DNA of 64,000 bases. It comes from Thermophagus sp052400625. GTDB lineage: Bacteria; Bacteroidota; Bacteroidia; Bacteroidales; Marinilabiliaceae. Location: assembly GCA_052400625.1 (NCBI GenBank), contig JBQTGH010000009.1; one strand, written 5' to 3'. The position numbers and the translations under genes were made by a program. Within the stretch, counting starts at the first letter, position 1. Each line of letters starts with the position of its first letter. Positions 44,375 through 53,145 of this stretch are shown piece by piece. The notes under the pieces were generated by a model. The model was not told the DNA's origin. It ran no database searches and worked only from the letters and a program-made list of their open reading frames with translations.

Positions 44375-45393
44375 AGCTCCAGTTGTTTAATTAATTTTTC
44401 AGCAGTAGCTTCCGGATTATCTTTCTCTTCCGTGAAAGACCATACCGGCTTATTTCGTTTGGACAAAGAGTTGGCATAACTCTTATCGTAGTATTGAAGA
44501 GTGATATCGGCTACTTTTCGGTAATCACCTATCTCCAACGCATCTAGGGCTTCTTGGGTACGTACCCCTCCCAATCTTTTTTGAATTTTCAGGACCGACT
44601 GCGCCAGCAGGTCATTTTGAAAACAACCATACTCCTTCACCAATCTATCCAGCCGTCTTTCCCGGTTCAACTCAAACATTATAAGAGGAGCCTTCATCAG
44701 CCGATCGAACAGCAGATCCGGAATAAAAACTCTTCCAATGCTATTACTTTCTCCCTCCACCCAGATAGGCCGGTGAGGATCAAATTTTCGCAGCACTTCA
44801 TGGATATCGTTCTGAAATTGTTCGGTGGTGGGTTGCTGGTCTTGTCCCAAAGCACCAAACGCCGAGCCCTTATGGTTGGCCAGTCCTTCCAGATCGAGCA
44901 CTTGCTCACCAAACTGTTCCAAAGCTTTTAAAACATCGGTTTTTCCACTTCCGGTTGGGCCCCCAAGCACTACAAAATTCCATTTTTCGTCGAGAATCAT
45001 CTCCCGGAAGGATGCCCGATAAGCTTTATAGCCACCTTCCAGTATCAAGCAGGAGATACCGACCGTTTCGAACAACCAGGCCATACTGGCACTCCTCATA
45101 CCTCCTCGCCAGCAATGAACCAGCAGTTTGTTCTCGACGGCCAGACCGGCTGCCTCTTTAGCCATGGCTGCCATCTTTGGTCCAACGAATTCCAGGCCCT
45201 TCAGTACAGCCGCATTACGTCCCTGCTTTTTATACAACGTGCCAACCACAGCCCTTTCATCATCAGAGAAAAGCGGCAGATTCAGTGCGCCGGGAATATG
45301 TCCTTTGACAAATTCGGAAGGGGTTCGTACATCCACCACCGGATATTTCTCAGCAGCCTTTAAAAATTGATATGGTGACAAAGATTCGGCCAT
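44362..45393 (-). CDS. mnmH: tRNA 2-selenouridine synthase (SelU/MnmH/YbbB)
   Basis: 343 residues. Rhodanese domain with active Cys94 in LVHCWRGGMRSASM, then a P-loop domain GGPTGSGKT (144-152). Replaces sulfur of 2-thiouridine at tRNA position 34 by selenium through a geranylated intermediate, using selenophosphate from SelD. No selA/selB or selenocysteine gene is in the window, so the operon appears to serve tRNA modification. Confidence 0.95.
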   Translation of the reverse strand: MAESLSPYQFLKAAEKYPVVDVRTPSEFVKGHIPGALNLPLFSDDERAVVGTLYKKQGRNAAVLKGLEFVGPKMAAMAKEAAGLAVENKLLVHCWRGGMRSASMAWLFETVGISCLILEGGYKAYRASFREMILDEKWNFVVLGGPTGSGKTDVLKALEQFGEQVLDLEGLANHKGSAFGALGQDQQPTTEQFQNDIHEVLRKFDPHRPIWVEGESNSIGRVFIPDLLFDRLMKAPLIMFELNRERRLDRLVKEYGCFQNDLLAQSVLKIQKRLGGVRTQEALDALEIGDYRKVADITLQYYDKSYANSLSKRNKPVWSFTEEKDNPEATAEKLIKQLELCLQ

Positions 45394-45441
45394 TCATCTG
45401 ATCCTCCGATATAATATTTCACACCCCATCCCCACGCTTCT

Positions 45442-45882
45442 TTACAAAGTCAGGCTCCAGGTGTCGTCAATATGGTTTTTCCAGTCGCTGTATTTTTCAT
45501 CACCACCCCTCACTTTCCAGTCCGAATCAATGGTCAGCCGCGAACTGATACCACCACGCGGATTGCATATCATGACGATGCGTATCCGGTCGGGTTGATA
45601 AACTTCCACCAGGTGATCATAAAAGATATTAATCAGTCGCTCATAAGAAACAGTGATATTACGCAGGGCATGCACATACATCTTCAACGATTTGAGCTCA
45701 ATTATTTTGTCGGTGGGATAAAAGGTGATGTAGACATCTGCAAAATCGGGTTGGTCTTTGACGCCCAAGAAGGTAAATTCAGGAATTTTTATCTTGATTT
45801 CGTAAGCTTTCTTAACGGGATTGGGCAAGGATTTTAAAATACTTTTATCTATATCCTTATAAGTCAACACTCTTTCTGTCAT
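45442..45882 (-). CDS. QueF-family T-fold protein lacking the catalytic Cys
   Basis: 146 residues, short QueF form. IPEFTFLGVKDQPDFADVYI aligns with the active-site block PEFTSLC...QPDFA of QueF, but Gly40 (GGC codon) takes the place of the nucleophilic Cys; Asp46 is kept. ELKSLKMY and NPRGGIS are also conserved, while the His-Glu pair after them becomes Tyr-Glu. Ordinary preQ0 reduction seems unlikely without Cys, and an intact queF is at 12.7 kb. It starts the selenium operon, 48 nt before mnmH. Confidence 0.82.
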   Translation of the reverse strand: MTERVLTYKDIDKSILKSLPNPVKKAYEIKIKIPEFTFLGVKDQPDFADVYITFYPTDKIIELKSLKMYVHALRNITVSYERLINIFYDHLVEVYQPDRIRIVMICNPRGGISSRLTIDSDWKVRGGDEKYSDWKNHIDDTWSLTL

Positions 45883-45908
45883 AAGTCATCTATTTAAAAA
45901 TACAGACG

Positions 45909-45971
45909 CAAAGTTAACAATTTAAGAGAAACAAAAAGTTTGGTGGATGTATGGTGTTTGGCATATCTTTG
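45909..45971. promoter_or_regulatory. Divergent promoters for the selenium operon and rlmD
   Basis: Plus strand: TTTG 45939-45942, 21 nt, TATCTTTG 45964-45971, a full match for rlmD. Minus strand: TAACTTTG (45916-45909) as -7 for the QueF-like gene, with a poor -33 (TTTG at 45935-45932, 15 nt spacer). The plus promoter overlaps codon 45940, so rlmD must start later, at GTG 45997. Confidence 0.65.
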
Positions 45972-45996
45972 CCAACGCAAACCAGAAAAAAATATA

Positions 45997-47406
45997 GTGG
46001 GACGATCAAGAAGAAACAAGCCTTTATTGGAAAGGCTGGTAATAAGCGACATCGCAGCCGAAGGAAAAGCGCTCGGAAAAATTAATGACATCGTGGTGTT
46101 TGTACCACTGGCCGCACCAGGCGACATCGTAGATGTTCAGGTCACCAAAAAAAGAAAAAAATATTTTGAAGGTCGGCCGGTGCGCTTTCACCATCTCTCC
46201 GAGATGCGCAGTGAACCCTTCTGCCAGCACTTTGGCACCTGCGGTGGCTGCAAGTGGCAACACATTCCCTATGAGGAACAATTAAAGTTTAAGCAGCGGG
46301 AGGTGTGGAACAACCTTCTACGAATAGGCAAAGTGGAACTGCCTGAAATATCTCCTATTTTGGCCTCGCCACAGGAACAATACTATCGTAACAAACTGGA
46401 ATTCACCTTTTCGAACAAGAGATGGCTGACCACCGAAGAGATGGAATCAGACCAGGTGATAGAAAATAAAAACGGTCTGGGTTTCCACATTCCGGGAATG
46501 TTCGATAAAGTGATCGATATAGAAGAATGCCATCTTCAACCTCATCCCTCCAATGCCATCCGATTGGCTGTTCGCAATTTTGCAATAGAAAACAACTGGC
46601 CATTCTTTGATTTAAAAGCGCAGGAAGGATTGCTCAGAACAATGATCATCCGGACCAGCACCACGGGTGAAACAATGGTCATCGTCGCCTTTTATGAAGA
46701 TGATGAAGAAAAGCGGCAGATGCTGTTTGAACATCTTTCCAAACAATTCCCTGAAGTCACCTCATGGATGTATGTCATCAACGGAAAAGCCAACGACACC
46801 ATCACCGACTTGGAAGTGCAACTCTATTCGGGCCGCGATCACATTTTCGAAGAGATGGAAGGACTACGATTTAAAATAGGTCCCAAATCTTTTTACCAGA
46901 CCAACTCGCGCCAAGCCTACAACCTATATAAAGTGGCCCGCGATTTTGCCGGGCTAACGGGGCAGGAAACAGTCTACGACCTCTATACCGGCACCGGCAC
47001 CATTGCCAACTTTGTGGCCCATAAAGCAAAAAAGGTTGTTGGCATCGAATATGTGCCTGAAGCCATTGAAGATGCTCAGGAAAATTCCAGAATCAACGAC
47101 ATTTCAAACACCTTGTTTCTGGCAGGCGATATGAAAAACATTTTGACCCATGATCTGTTTGAAAAAGAGGGGTACCCCGACGTCATCATCACCGACCCGC
47201 CAAGGGCCGGAATGCATGAAGATGTGGTAAAAACCATCCTGAATGCAGCCCCCGAAAGAATCGTCTATGTTAGTTGTAACTCGGCGACTCAGGCGCGCGA
47301 TATCAACCTGCTGGATGTACGTTATAAAGTGATGGCCATCCAACCCGTGGATATGTTCCCCCACACCCATCATGTGGAGAATGTGGTCCTTTTGGCAAGA
47401 AGGTAA
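45997..47406 (+). CDS. rlmD: 23S rRNA (uracil-5-)-methyltransferase RlmD
   Basis: 469 residues from GTG 45997 (GRSRRNKPLLERL), chosen because the promoter lies over the earlier frame. TRAM domain (VISDIAAEGKALGKINDIVVFV), [4Fe-4S] Cys cluster CQHFGTCGGCKWQH, SAM-binding DLYTGTGTIANFVA and IITDPPRAGMH, catalytic Cys in VYVSCNSATQARD. Methylates 23S rRNA U1939 (E. coli numbering); Bacteroidetes members may cover other uridines. Confidence 0.94.
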   Translation: MGRSRRNKPLLERLVISDIAAEGKALGKINDIVVFVPLAAPGDIVDVQVTKKRKKYFEGRPVRFHHLSEMRSEPFCQHFGTCGGCKWQHIPYEEQLKFKQREVWNNLLRIGKVELPEISPILASPQEQYYRNKLEFTFSNKRWLTTEEMESDQVIENKNGLGFHIPGMFDKVIDIEECHLQPHPSNAIRLAVRNFAIENNWPFFDLKAQEGLLRTMIIRTSTTGETMVIVAFYEDDEEKRQMLFEHLSKQFPEVTSWMYVINGKANDTITDLEVQLYSGRDHIFEEMEGLRFKIGPKSFYQTNSRQAYNLYKVARDFAGLTGQETVYDLYTGTGTIANFVAHKAKKVVGIEYVPEAIEDAQENSRINDISNTLFLAGDMKNILTHDLFEKEGYPDVIITDPPRAGMHEDVVKTILNAAPERIVYVSCNSATQARDINLLDVRYKVMAIQPVDMFPHTHHVENVVLLARR

Positions 47407-47554
47407 AAATTAACAGGAAAGAAAGAAGATGTGTACAAACAAAGGGGAGCTTGAAAATATGGACAAAAATACAATTTAAATAATATGGTAGAATCCCACA
47501 TAACCCATTGACATCTTAAGATCTCATGTCTAACCATCTATATTAAAAACCTTT

Positions 47555-48322
47555 ATGTTAGCCATTCTTTCTCCTGCGAAAAAACTTGACTTTAAGAAAC
47601 CGTTTCCCTACCCCAACCACACGCCAATTCTCTTTCCGAAAGAGGCTTCCTTATTGGCTGAACAACTGAAGAGCTATTCTCCAACACAGCTCATGAAACT
47701 GATGAAAATAAGCAACAGCCTGGCAGAGTTGAATGCCGAACGTTTTTTTAAGTGGCAATGGCCATTCGACGAAAAAGAAGGACGACAGGCCATCTATGCC
47801 TTCAATGGAGAAGCTTACAACGGCCTTCAGGCACGAACTCTGAGCCCGGAAGAGATCGACACCGCACAGCAACAGCTCCGCATCCTATCCGGCTTATACG
47901 GATTGCTTCGTCCTCTCGACCTGATCTTACCCTACCGCCTGGAAATGGGTACAAAACTGGAAACGCCAAAAGGAAAAAATCTTTATCAATTTTGGAATGA
48001 TAAAATAACCCGCCAACTCAATGAAGATCTTAAAACAGAAGGACACAAAGCGCTGATCAATCTGGCCAGTCAGGAATACTTTAAAGCTTTAGATCCAGAC
48101 AAAATAGAGGTCCCCATTATCACCCCAATATTTAAAGAGTTCAAAAACGGAACCTATAAAGTCGTTTCCATATACGCCAAAAAAGCCAGAGGTAGGATGA
48201 CCCGTTTTATCATTCAGAACAGACTCACAGATCCGGAAGATCTTAAAGCCTTCGACCTGGAAGGTTATCACTTTAACAATGATCTATCCCAGGGAAGAGA
48301 AATGGTTTTCACCCGTCATTAA
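47555..48322 (+). CDS. yaaA: Peroxide stress protein YaaA (UPF0246)
   Basis: 255 residues. MLAILSPAKKLDF, YAFNGEAYNGLQA, LSGLYGLLRPLDLILPYRLEMGT, NLASQEYFKAL and YAKKARGRMTRFI are the UPF0246 signatures. Lowers free iron and protects DNA and protein during peroxide stress in E. coli; the fold also binds DNA. Followed by an unknown conserved gene about 100 nt downstream. Confidence 0.95.
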   Translation: MLAILSPAKKLDFKKPFPYPNHTPILFPKEASLLAEQLKSYSPTQLMKLMKISNSLAELNAERFFKWQWPFDEKEGRQAIYAFNGEAYNGLQARTLSPEEIDTAQQQLRILSGLYGLLRPLDLILPYRLEMGTKLETPKGKNLYQFWNDKITRQLNEDLKTEGHKALINLASQEYFKALDPDKIEVPIITPIFKEFKNGTYKVVSIYAKKARGRMTRFIIQNRLTDPEDLKAFDLEGYHFNNDLSQGREMVFTRH

Positions 48323-48419
48323 GGCCTCAAGCCCATTGTTTTGGTGGAAAAATGAGTTCTTCACGGTTGCGCTTCAGCAAATTTTCACTACCTTAAGAGC
48401 AACAAAAACGATCAAAACT

Positions 48420-49133
48420 ATGAGCAAAGAACCTTACATCGAACGTTACGGTAACCTGTTGAAACAGGAAACCCTCAAAACCCTGGAAGATAAGATTTGG
48501 CCCAACACGTTTGTACTGGAAGCCCCCGAACCGTTTCCCGGATTCTACAATTACTATTCCGATCATCCGGTCGAGAGCAAGCCCCTTTATATCTATCTGG
48601 TACTCAAAAAACTGTACACTCTGGAGGACATCACCCGGGCAACACAAAACATTAAGAGTTATTTTAAAACCGATTTTAATGCCACGCCGGGAGTTGTGAA
48701 TATTTTCAACAAACGATTTGATGTGATCAGGATTCGGCATCTGGACAATTTCTCGGAAATTATCGACCTACAGGCCGGATATATGGACCAAGGCATTGAA
48801 TTCAGAAGCAAACCGCCCAAAAAGGTGGAAGGCCCGGCAATCATTAGGATTAAAAAGTTTTTTATTATGGAAGAAAAAGAAGAAGGGGTCTTCTTCGACC
48901 TGATAGAAAAAGATCATGGTTATTTCTCTATTCCCAGGCATCTCACGTGGAAACATTTCGAGAATATCACCCGACAAGTGAAATTCAACTGGGAACGGCC
49001 CTTCTTCGATGCGGCCATCGGCCACTTCCATGTGAAATTCGGCATACAGGACATGATCCGGATCTACTACCCTGAAATCAACGAAGACTTTATTTCTGAA
49101 GTAAGAAAAAAGTTCCTGGAACGCATAAAATAA
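48420..49133 (+). CDS. Conserved hypothetical protein
   Basis: 237 residues from ATG 48420 (MSKEPYIERYGNLLKQET); the frame is open back into yaaA but that part is a shadow. Soluble, mixed alpha/beta, no signal peptide. Recognisable blocks: VLEAPEPFPGFYNYY, LVLKKLYTLEDITRATQNIK and VNIFNKRFDVIRIRHL. I do not recognise a family or function. Ends at a strong terminator, so it may share the yaaA transcript. Confidence 0.75.
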   Translation: MSKEPYIERYGNLLKQETLKTLEDKIWPNTFVLEAPEPFPGFYNYYSDHPVESKPLYIYLVLKKLYTLEDITRATQNIKSYFKTDFNATPGVVNIFNKRFDVIRIRHLDNFSEIIDLQAGYMDQGIEFRSKPPKKVEGPAIIRIKKFFIMEEKEEGVFFDLIEKDHGYFSIPRHLTWKHFENITRQVKFNWERPFFDAAIGHFHVKFGIQDMIRIYYPEINEDFISEVRKKFLERIK

Positions 49134-49145
49134 AATATTTACAGT

Positions 49146-49176
49146 GCAGCAATGACAAATTCATTGCTGCATTTTT
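49146..49176 (+). terminator. Intrinsic terminator
   Basis: Stem GCAGCAATG / CATTGCTGC, 7 nt loop, then ATTTTT. 12 nt after the stop of the conserved hypothetical gene. Confidence 0.88.
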
Positions 49177-49202
49177 AACTATGAACAACTTAATTCATTA
49201 AC

Positions 49203-49958
49203 ATGCAACGCCTTCTAACAATTTTCCTGATATCGGGACTATTGGTCGTTTCGTGCCACCGTCAGGTTCAGCCCCGCTTTTCTTCGGCGGATCTTATAAA
49301 AGTAGAAAATACCATTGAGAGTGATTCTCTCGTGGAGGCTTATATGGCCCCGCTGCGTGACTCCATAGAATCGGTCATGAACGAAGTCATTGGACAATCA
49401 CAAGCGCAAATGGTTCCGCAAAAGCCGGAATCTCCCCTCTCCCATTTTGTGGCTGACTTGCTGCAAGAAGAAGCTTTAAAAGAGATCCGGAAAATTAACA
49501 AAGATCCTTTGCCCACCCTGACGGTTATCAACATCAAAGGATTACGAGCTCCTCTCCCCAAAGGCGACATTACCGTCAGAGATATTTACTCGTTAATGCC
49601 TTTTGAAAACCAACTAATCATTTTAAAGCTTTCAGGAAAAGAGATCTTTCAACTTTTCAAGCATATGGGCAATTCGTGGGGCGACGGTCTTTCCGGGGCT
49701 TCCTTTTCTTTTAAAGACCAAACAGTGATCAATCCCATGGTCGCAGGCGAACCCTTACAAGAGGATCAATACTATTATGTGGTTACATCCGATTATCTGG
49801 CCAATGGAGGTGATCATTATACCGTTTTTGCCAAAGCCCGCGAAAAATATACCTCATCACAAAAAATCAGAGATATCATTATTTACCACATCCGAGAGTT
49901 GACGAAGAATGGTAAATCCATCGATCCACCCCATGACACGAGAATTCGGTTGCAATAG
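49203..49958 (+). CDS. Lipoprotein: stand-alone 5'-nucleotidase C-terminal domain
   Basis: 251 residues. Lipobox LLVVSC (Cys18). Residues about 75-240 are the 5'-nucleotidase substrate-binding domain: SHFVADLLQEEA, INIKGLRAPLPKGDITVRDIYSLMPFENQLI, LKLSGKEIFQLF and DYLANGGDHYTVF. The metal-binding catalytic half is in the next gene (50181). The two together rebuild a UshA-like nucleotidase or sugar-sulfatase-like enzyme in the envelope. Confidence 0.88.
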   Translation: MQRLLTIFLISGLLVVSCHRQVQPRFSSADLIKVENTIESDSLVEAYMAPLRDSIESVMNEVIGQSQAQMVPQKPESPLSHFVADLLQEEALKEIRKINKDPLPTLTVINIKGLRAPLPKGDITVRDIYSLMPFENQLIILKLSGKEIFQLFKHMGNSWGDGLSGASFSFKDQTVINPMVAGEPLQEDQYYYVVTSDYLANGGDHYTVFAKAREKYTSSQKIRDIIIYHIRELTKNGKSIDPPHDTRIRLQ

Positions 49959-50180
49959 CAGCAGGGCTTCGAACATGAAATATAGGAGGAATCATCGGCA
50001 GGTAAGAGGATAGAATATTTTTTTATCCCGGTATTTTACCTTCTTCTCCAATCTGACCTCGGCCGTCTAAAGCTGAAACATGGCGGTTAAGATCTGAGAA
50101 GGAAACTTAAAAGAAGACAACGACACACCAATAAGAGAATTCAATTCGTAATTTATAATGGATAATTGAACCTGAATATT

Positions 50181-51092
50181 ATGAATACCGATCGGCGCAA
50201 ATTTCTGAAGACACTCATTGCCGGGGGACTGGCTGTATCCCTTCCCATTCCTTTACCGGCCAAGAATAGCAAAGAGATTCTTACCATACTGCATACCAAC
50301 GACGTTCACAGCCACCTGGAACCCTTTCCGGCAGATCATCCACGATATCCCAACATGGGTGGTTTTGCACGTCGGGCGACACTCATAAAGCAATTGCGGA
50401 AAAAACATACGCATATTCTTTTAGTGGATGCAGGCGATATTTTTCAAGGGACTCCCTACTTTAACTTTTTTGGTGGTAAGCCCGAGTTTGAACTTATGTC
50501 CACGATGGGATATGACGCCGCCACCATCGGCAACCACGAATTCGACAACGGCATGGGACATCTGGCACAACAAATGAAGTATGCCAACTTCCCCTTTATC
50601 TGCACCAACTACGACTTCAGTCAAACGGTGCTAAAAGATCACACTCAGCCCTGGAAAATCATTGAAAGAGGTCCGTTCAGGGTAGGTATTCTCGGACTGG
50701 GTATCAACCCCAATGGACTGGTCTCTCCCGCCAATTACGAAGGGATGAGATGGCTCGATCCCGTTATTACAGCAGAAAAAACGGCCCGTTTCCTGAAGGA
50801 AGAAAAAAATTGCAACCTGGTGGTAGCCCTCTCGCATCTGGGATATAAAAGTTCGGAGGATAGGCCGGAGTCGGATGTCAAAGTGGCCGCCCAAACCACC
50901 GCCATCGATATCATCATCGGAGGACATACCCACACCTTCATGCAGGAACCCGACATTATCAAAAATAAAATCGGCCAACCCGTTGTCATCAATCAGGTGG
51001 GTTGGGGCGGCGTGATGCTGGGACAAATCAATATTGTTCCCGATCAAACCCAGCCGGCTATGCTTTGCGCTACGCAACACTTCATAAAATAA
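50181..51092 (+). CDS. Metallophosphatase: stand-alone 5'-nucleotidase catalytic domain, Tat-type signal
   Basis: 303 residues from ATG 50181. Twin-arginine leader DRRKFLKTLIAGGLAVSLP. Metal sites of the calcineurin-like fold: LHTNDVHSHLEPF, VDAGDIFQGTPYFNF, TIGNHEFDNG (His/Asn), VVALSHLG and IIGGHTHTF. It lacks the C-terminal substrate domain, which the upstream gene supplies. Exported, probably Tat-dependent; hydrolyses nucleotides or nucleotide sugars. Confidence 0.9.
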   Translation: MNTDRRKFLKTLIAGGLAVSLPIPLPAKNSKEILTILHTNDVHSHLEPFPADHPRYPNMGGFARRATLIKQLRKKHTHILLVDAGDIFQGTPYFNFFGGKPEFELMSTMGYDAATIGNHEFDNGMGHLAQQMKYANFPFICTNYDFSQTVLKDHTQPWKIIERGPFRVGILGLGINPNGLVSPANYEGMRWLDPVITAEKTARFLKEEKNCNLVVALSHLGYKSSEDRPESDVKVAAQTTAIDIIIGGHTHTFMQEPDIIKNKIGQPVVINQVGWGGVMLGQINIVPDQTQPAMLCATQHFIK

Positions 51093-51096
51093 AAGA

Positions 51097-51128
51097 AAGC
51101 GGGACAGGTAACATTACCTATCCCGCTT
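51097..51128. terminator. Hairpin terminator between convergent genes
   Basis: AAGCGGGACAGGTAA / TTACCTATCCCGCTT, nearly perfect 15 bp stem. T-rich tail lies on the minus side (TTTCTTTTATTTT), so it best serves the lrp-type gene, but it also lies 5 nt after the metallophosphatase stop. Confidence 0.75.
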
Positions 51129-51153
51129 CTGATATTAACATCCCATCCAATGG

Positions 51154-51618
51154 TCATTCAATGGGCAATTGACGTTTAAAGGATTCATCCAGCGATATAA
51201 TGGTTTCGGTAGATGCGATGCCCGGAATATTCTGAAGTTTATCGTGCAATATACGCTTCAAATGCTCATTGCTTTTGGCAAATATTTTCACAAACATGGC
51301 ATACTCTCCGGTGGTATAATGACATTCCACCACCTCCGGAATCTCTTCCAGCATCTTAACCACCTTATCAAACAAACTGGCTTTCTTGAGAAAAATACCG
51401 ATAAAAGCACAGGTGTGATAACCAATTTTGGCAGGGTTAATAATAAATTCCGACCCTTTTATAACCCCCATATTCATGAGTCGCTGGATTCGCTGATGAA
51501 TGGCAGCACCGGAAACTTTACATTCGCGGGCAACCTCAAGGAAGGGAATTCGGGCATTTTGCGTAATCATTGACAAGATTTTCTTGTCAAGACTATCAAT
51601 TTGTAAATGGCTCTCCAT
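51154..51618 (-). CDS. Lrp/AsnC-family transcriptional regulator
   Basis: 154 residues from ATG 51618 (MESHLQIDSLDKKIL); five more codons are open upstream. AsnC-type HTH (LEVARECKVSGAAIHQRIQRL) and RAM ligand domain (AFIGIFLKKA, VVECHYTTGEYAMFVKIFA, GIASTETIISLDESF). Senses amino acids in this family; target not evident. Single gene. Confidence 0.92.
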   Translation of the reverse strand: MESHLQIDSLDKKILSMITQNARIPFLEVARECKVSGAAIHQRIQRLMNMGVIKGSEFIINPAKIGYHTCAFIGIFLKKASLFDKVVKMLEEIPEVVECHYTTGEYAMFVKIFAKSNEHLKRILHDKLQNIPGIASTETIISLDESFKRQLPIE

Positions 51619-51758
51619 ATCAAAAAATGACAAATGTTAGAAATTAAAAGTATTTTAGCTCATTTAATAATGATTGATGTCGAAATTAGGATAAATAACC
51701 CAAATTTCCAACACTATAGGCGCAAAAATACCAAGTAATAATTTCAAACCTGTCAATT

Positions 51759-53057
51759 TCACTTATAATTTGAAAAACCTTCTACCAAATCTTTCAAATC
51801 ATCTCCACTGGGATTTTGGAAAATACGAAGTTCAAACAATGGAACAATGGCAAAAATATGGTCGAAAATATCGGCCTGCACCCCTTCAAATTTGGCCCAC
51901 TCCACATCCTTCGAAAAAGCATAGATTTGTATGGGAATCCCTTTTTCATTGGGCGTCAGATGACGAATTATAAGCGTCATCTTTTTATTGATCTTGGGAT
52001 GGTTGGAAATATAGTTTTCCAGGTATTTTCGGAAAACACCAAGATTGGTCATGCGTCGCCCGTTCACCGGCAATGACTCATCCACATCGTGCATCCGGTT
52101 ATAATCTTCAATCTCCTTCTGCCGCTGGTCAATGTACTCCTTGAGGTGATGTATTTTGCGAAACCGCGCCAACATTTCCGGGGTACAAAATTTTACGCTC
52201 CGAATATCAATATTAACAGCCCGGGCAATTCTTCGTCCTCCCGACTCTTCCATCCCCCTCCAGTTGATAAACGAGTCGGAAACCATCGCATAGGTGGGAA
52301 TGGTGGATATGGTTTTATCCCAATTTCTGACCTTAACGGTGTTCAACGTTATTTCCATCACGGTACCATCCGCGTTATGTCCGGGCATGGTAATCCAATC
52401 GCCCACCTTCACCATCCTGTTGGCCGACAGCTGAACGCCCGCTACCAACCCCAGAATGGAATCTCTGAATACCAACATCAGTACGGCTGCCATAGCTCCC
52501 ATACCGGCCAGGATATTCAACACCTGTACATTAAATAGGATGGATATGGCCACCAGTGCACCCACAATCACCGCCAACAGATGAATCACCTGGAGATACC
52601 CTTTTATGGGCCGCTCATGAGCAAAGGGAAAAGTATTGTAAATATCTTCAAAAGCATTGAGCAGGGCGCTAAAACTCATCACCACCACCACAGTCAGATA
52701 GAGCAAAACAACATCCTGAAAAAAATTCAGGGTGTGCGGATGATGTCCCATAAACCACCCGGAAAAAACATACATCGTCATGATTGGCACCAGATGTATC
52801 AGCCGGTGGAAAACTTTTCGACGAATCAGGTAATCATCCAGGTTGGATTTTGTCCTTCGGATGATCTTGATAATGGCATAGAGTAAAAAGCGCTTGGCCA
52901 GAAAAAATGCCAGATAGGAAAGCACGACGATGATCAGAAACGAAAATACGATTTCCACCATTCCGACCCAATGGTCCGGCATGTTCAACTTCAATGATTT
53001 TAAGATGGCACTCACCCATTGGGAAAACCAGTTCGTTTGGGCACTTACTTCTTCCAT
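51759..53057 (-). CDS. Mechanosensitive-channel family protein, YbdG type
   Basis: 432 residues from ATG 53057; MNFRN at 53072 is the alternative. Four to five membrane helices, then MscS pore/beta domain: GLVAGVQLSANRMVKVGDWITMPG, DGTVMEITLNTVKVRNWDKTI and TIPTYAMVSDSFINWRGMEESGGRRI. The long C-terminal region with PVNGRRMTNLGVFRKYLENYI is diagnostic of YbdG/MscM proteins. Releases solutes on hypo-osmotic shock or modulates other channels. Confidence 0.92.
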   Translation of the reverse strand: MEEVSAQTNWFSQWVSAILKSLKLNMPDHWVGMVEIVFSFLIIVVLSYLAFFLAKRFLLYAIIKIIRRTKSNLDDYLIRRKVFHRLIHLVPIMTMYVFSGWFMGHHPHTLNFFQDVVLLYLTVVVVMSFSALLNAFEDIYNTFPFAHERPIKGYLQVIHLLAVIVGALVAISILFNVQVLNILAGMGAMAAVLMLVFRDSILGLVAGVQLSANRMVKVGDWITMPGHNADGTVMEITLNTVKVRNWDKTISTIPTYAMVSDSFINWRGMEESGGRRIARAVNIDIRSVKFCTPEMLARFRKIHHLKEYIDQRQKEIEDYNRMHDVDESLPVNGRRMTNLGVFRKYLENYISNHPKINKKMTLIIRHLTPNEKGIPIQIYAFSKDVEWAKFEGVQADIFDHIFAIVPLFELRIFQNPSGDDLKDLVEGFSNYK

Positions 53058-53145
53058 ATTTCGAAAGTTCAATAGTTTTTATAAATTTGGTTGTGATTAT
53101 AAATTACCGTTGCAAAAGTAATTAAACAAATATAGAATCTCCGCA

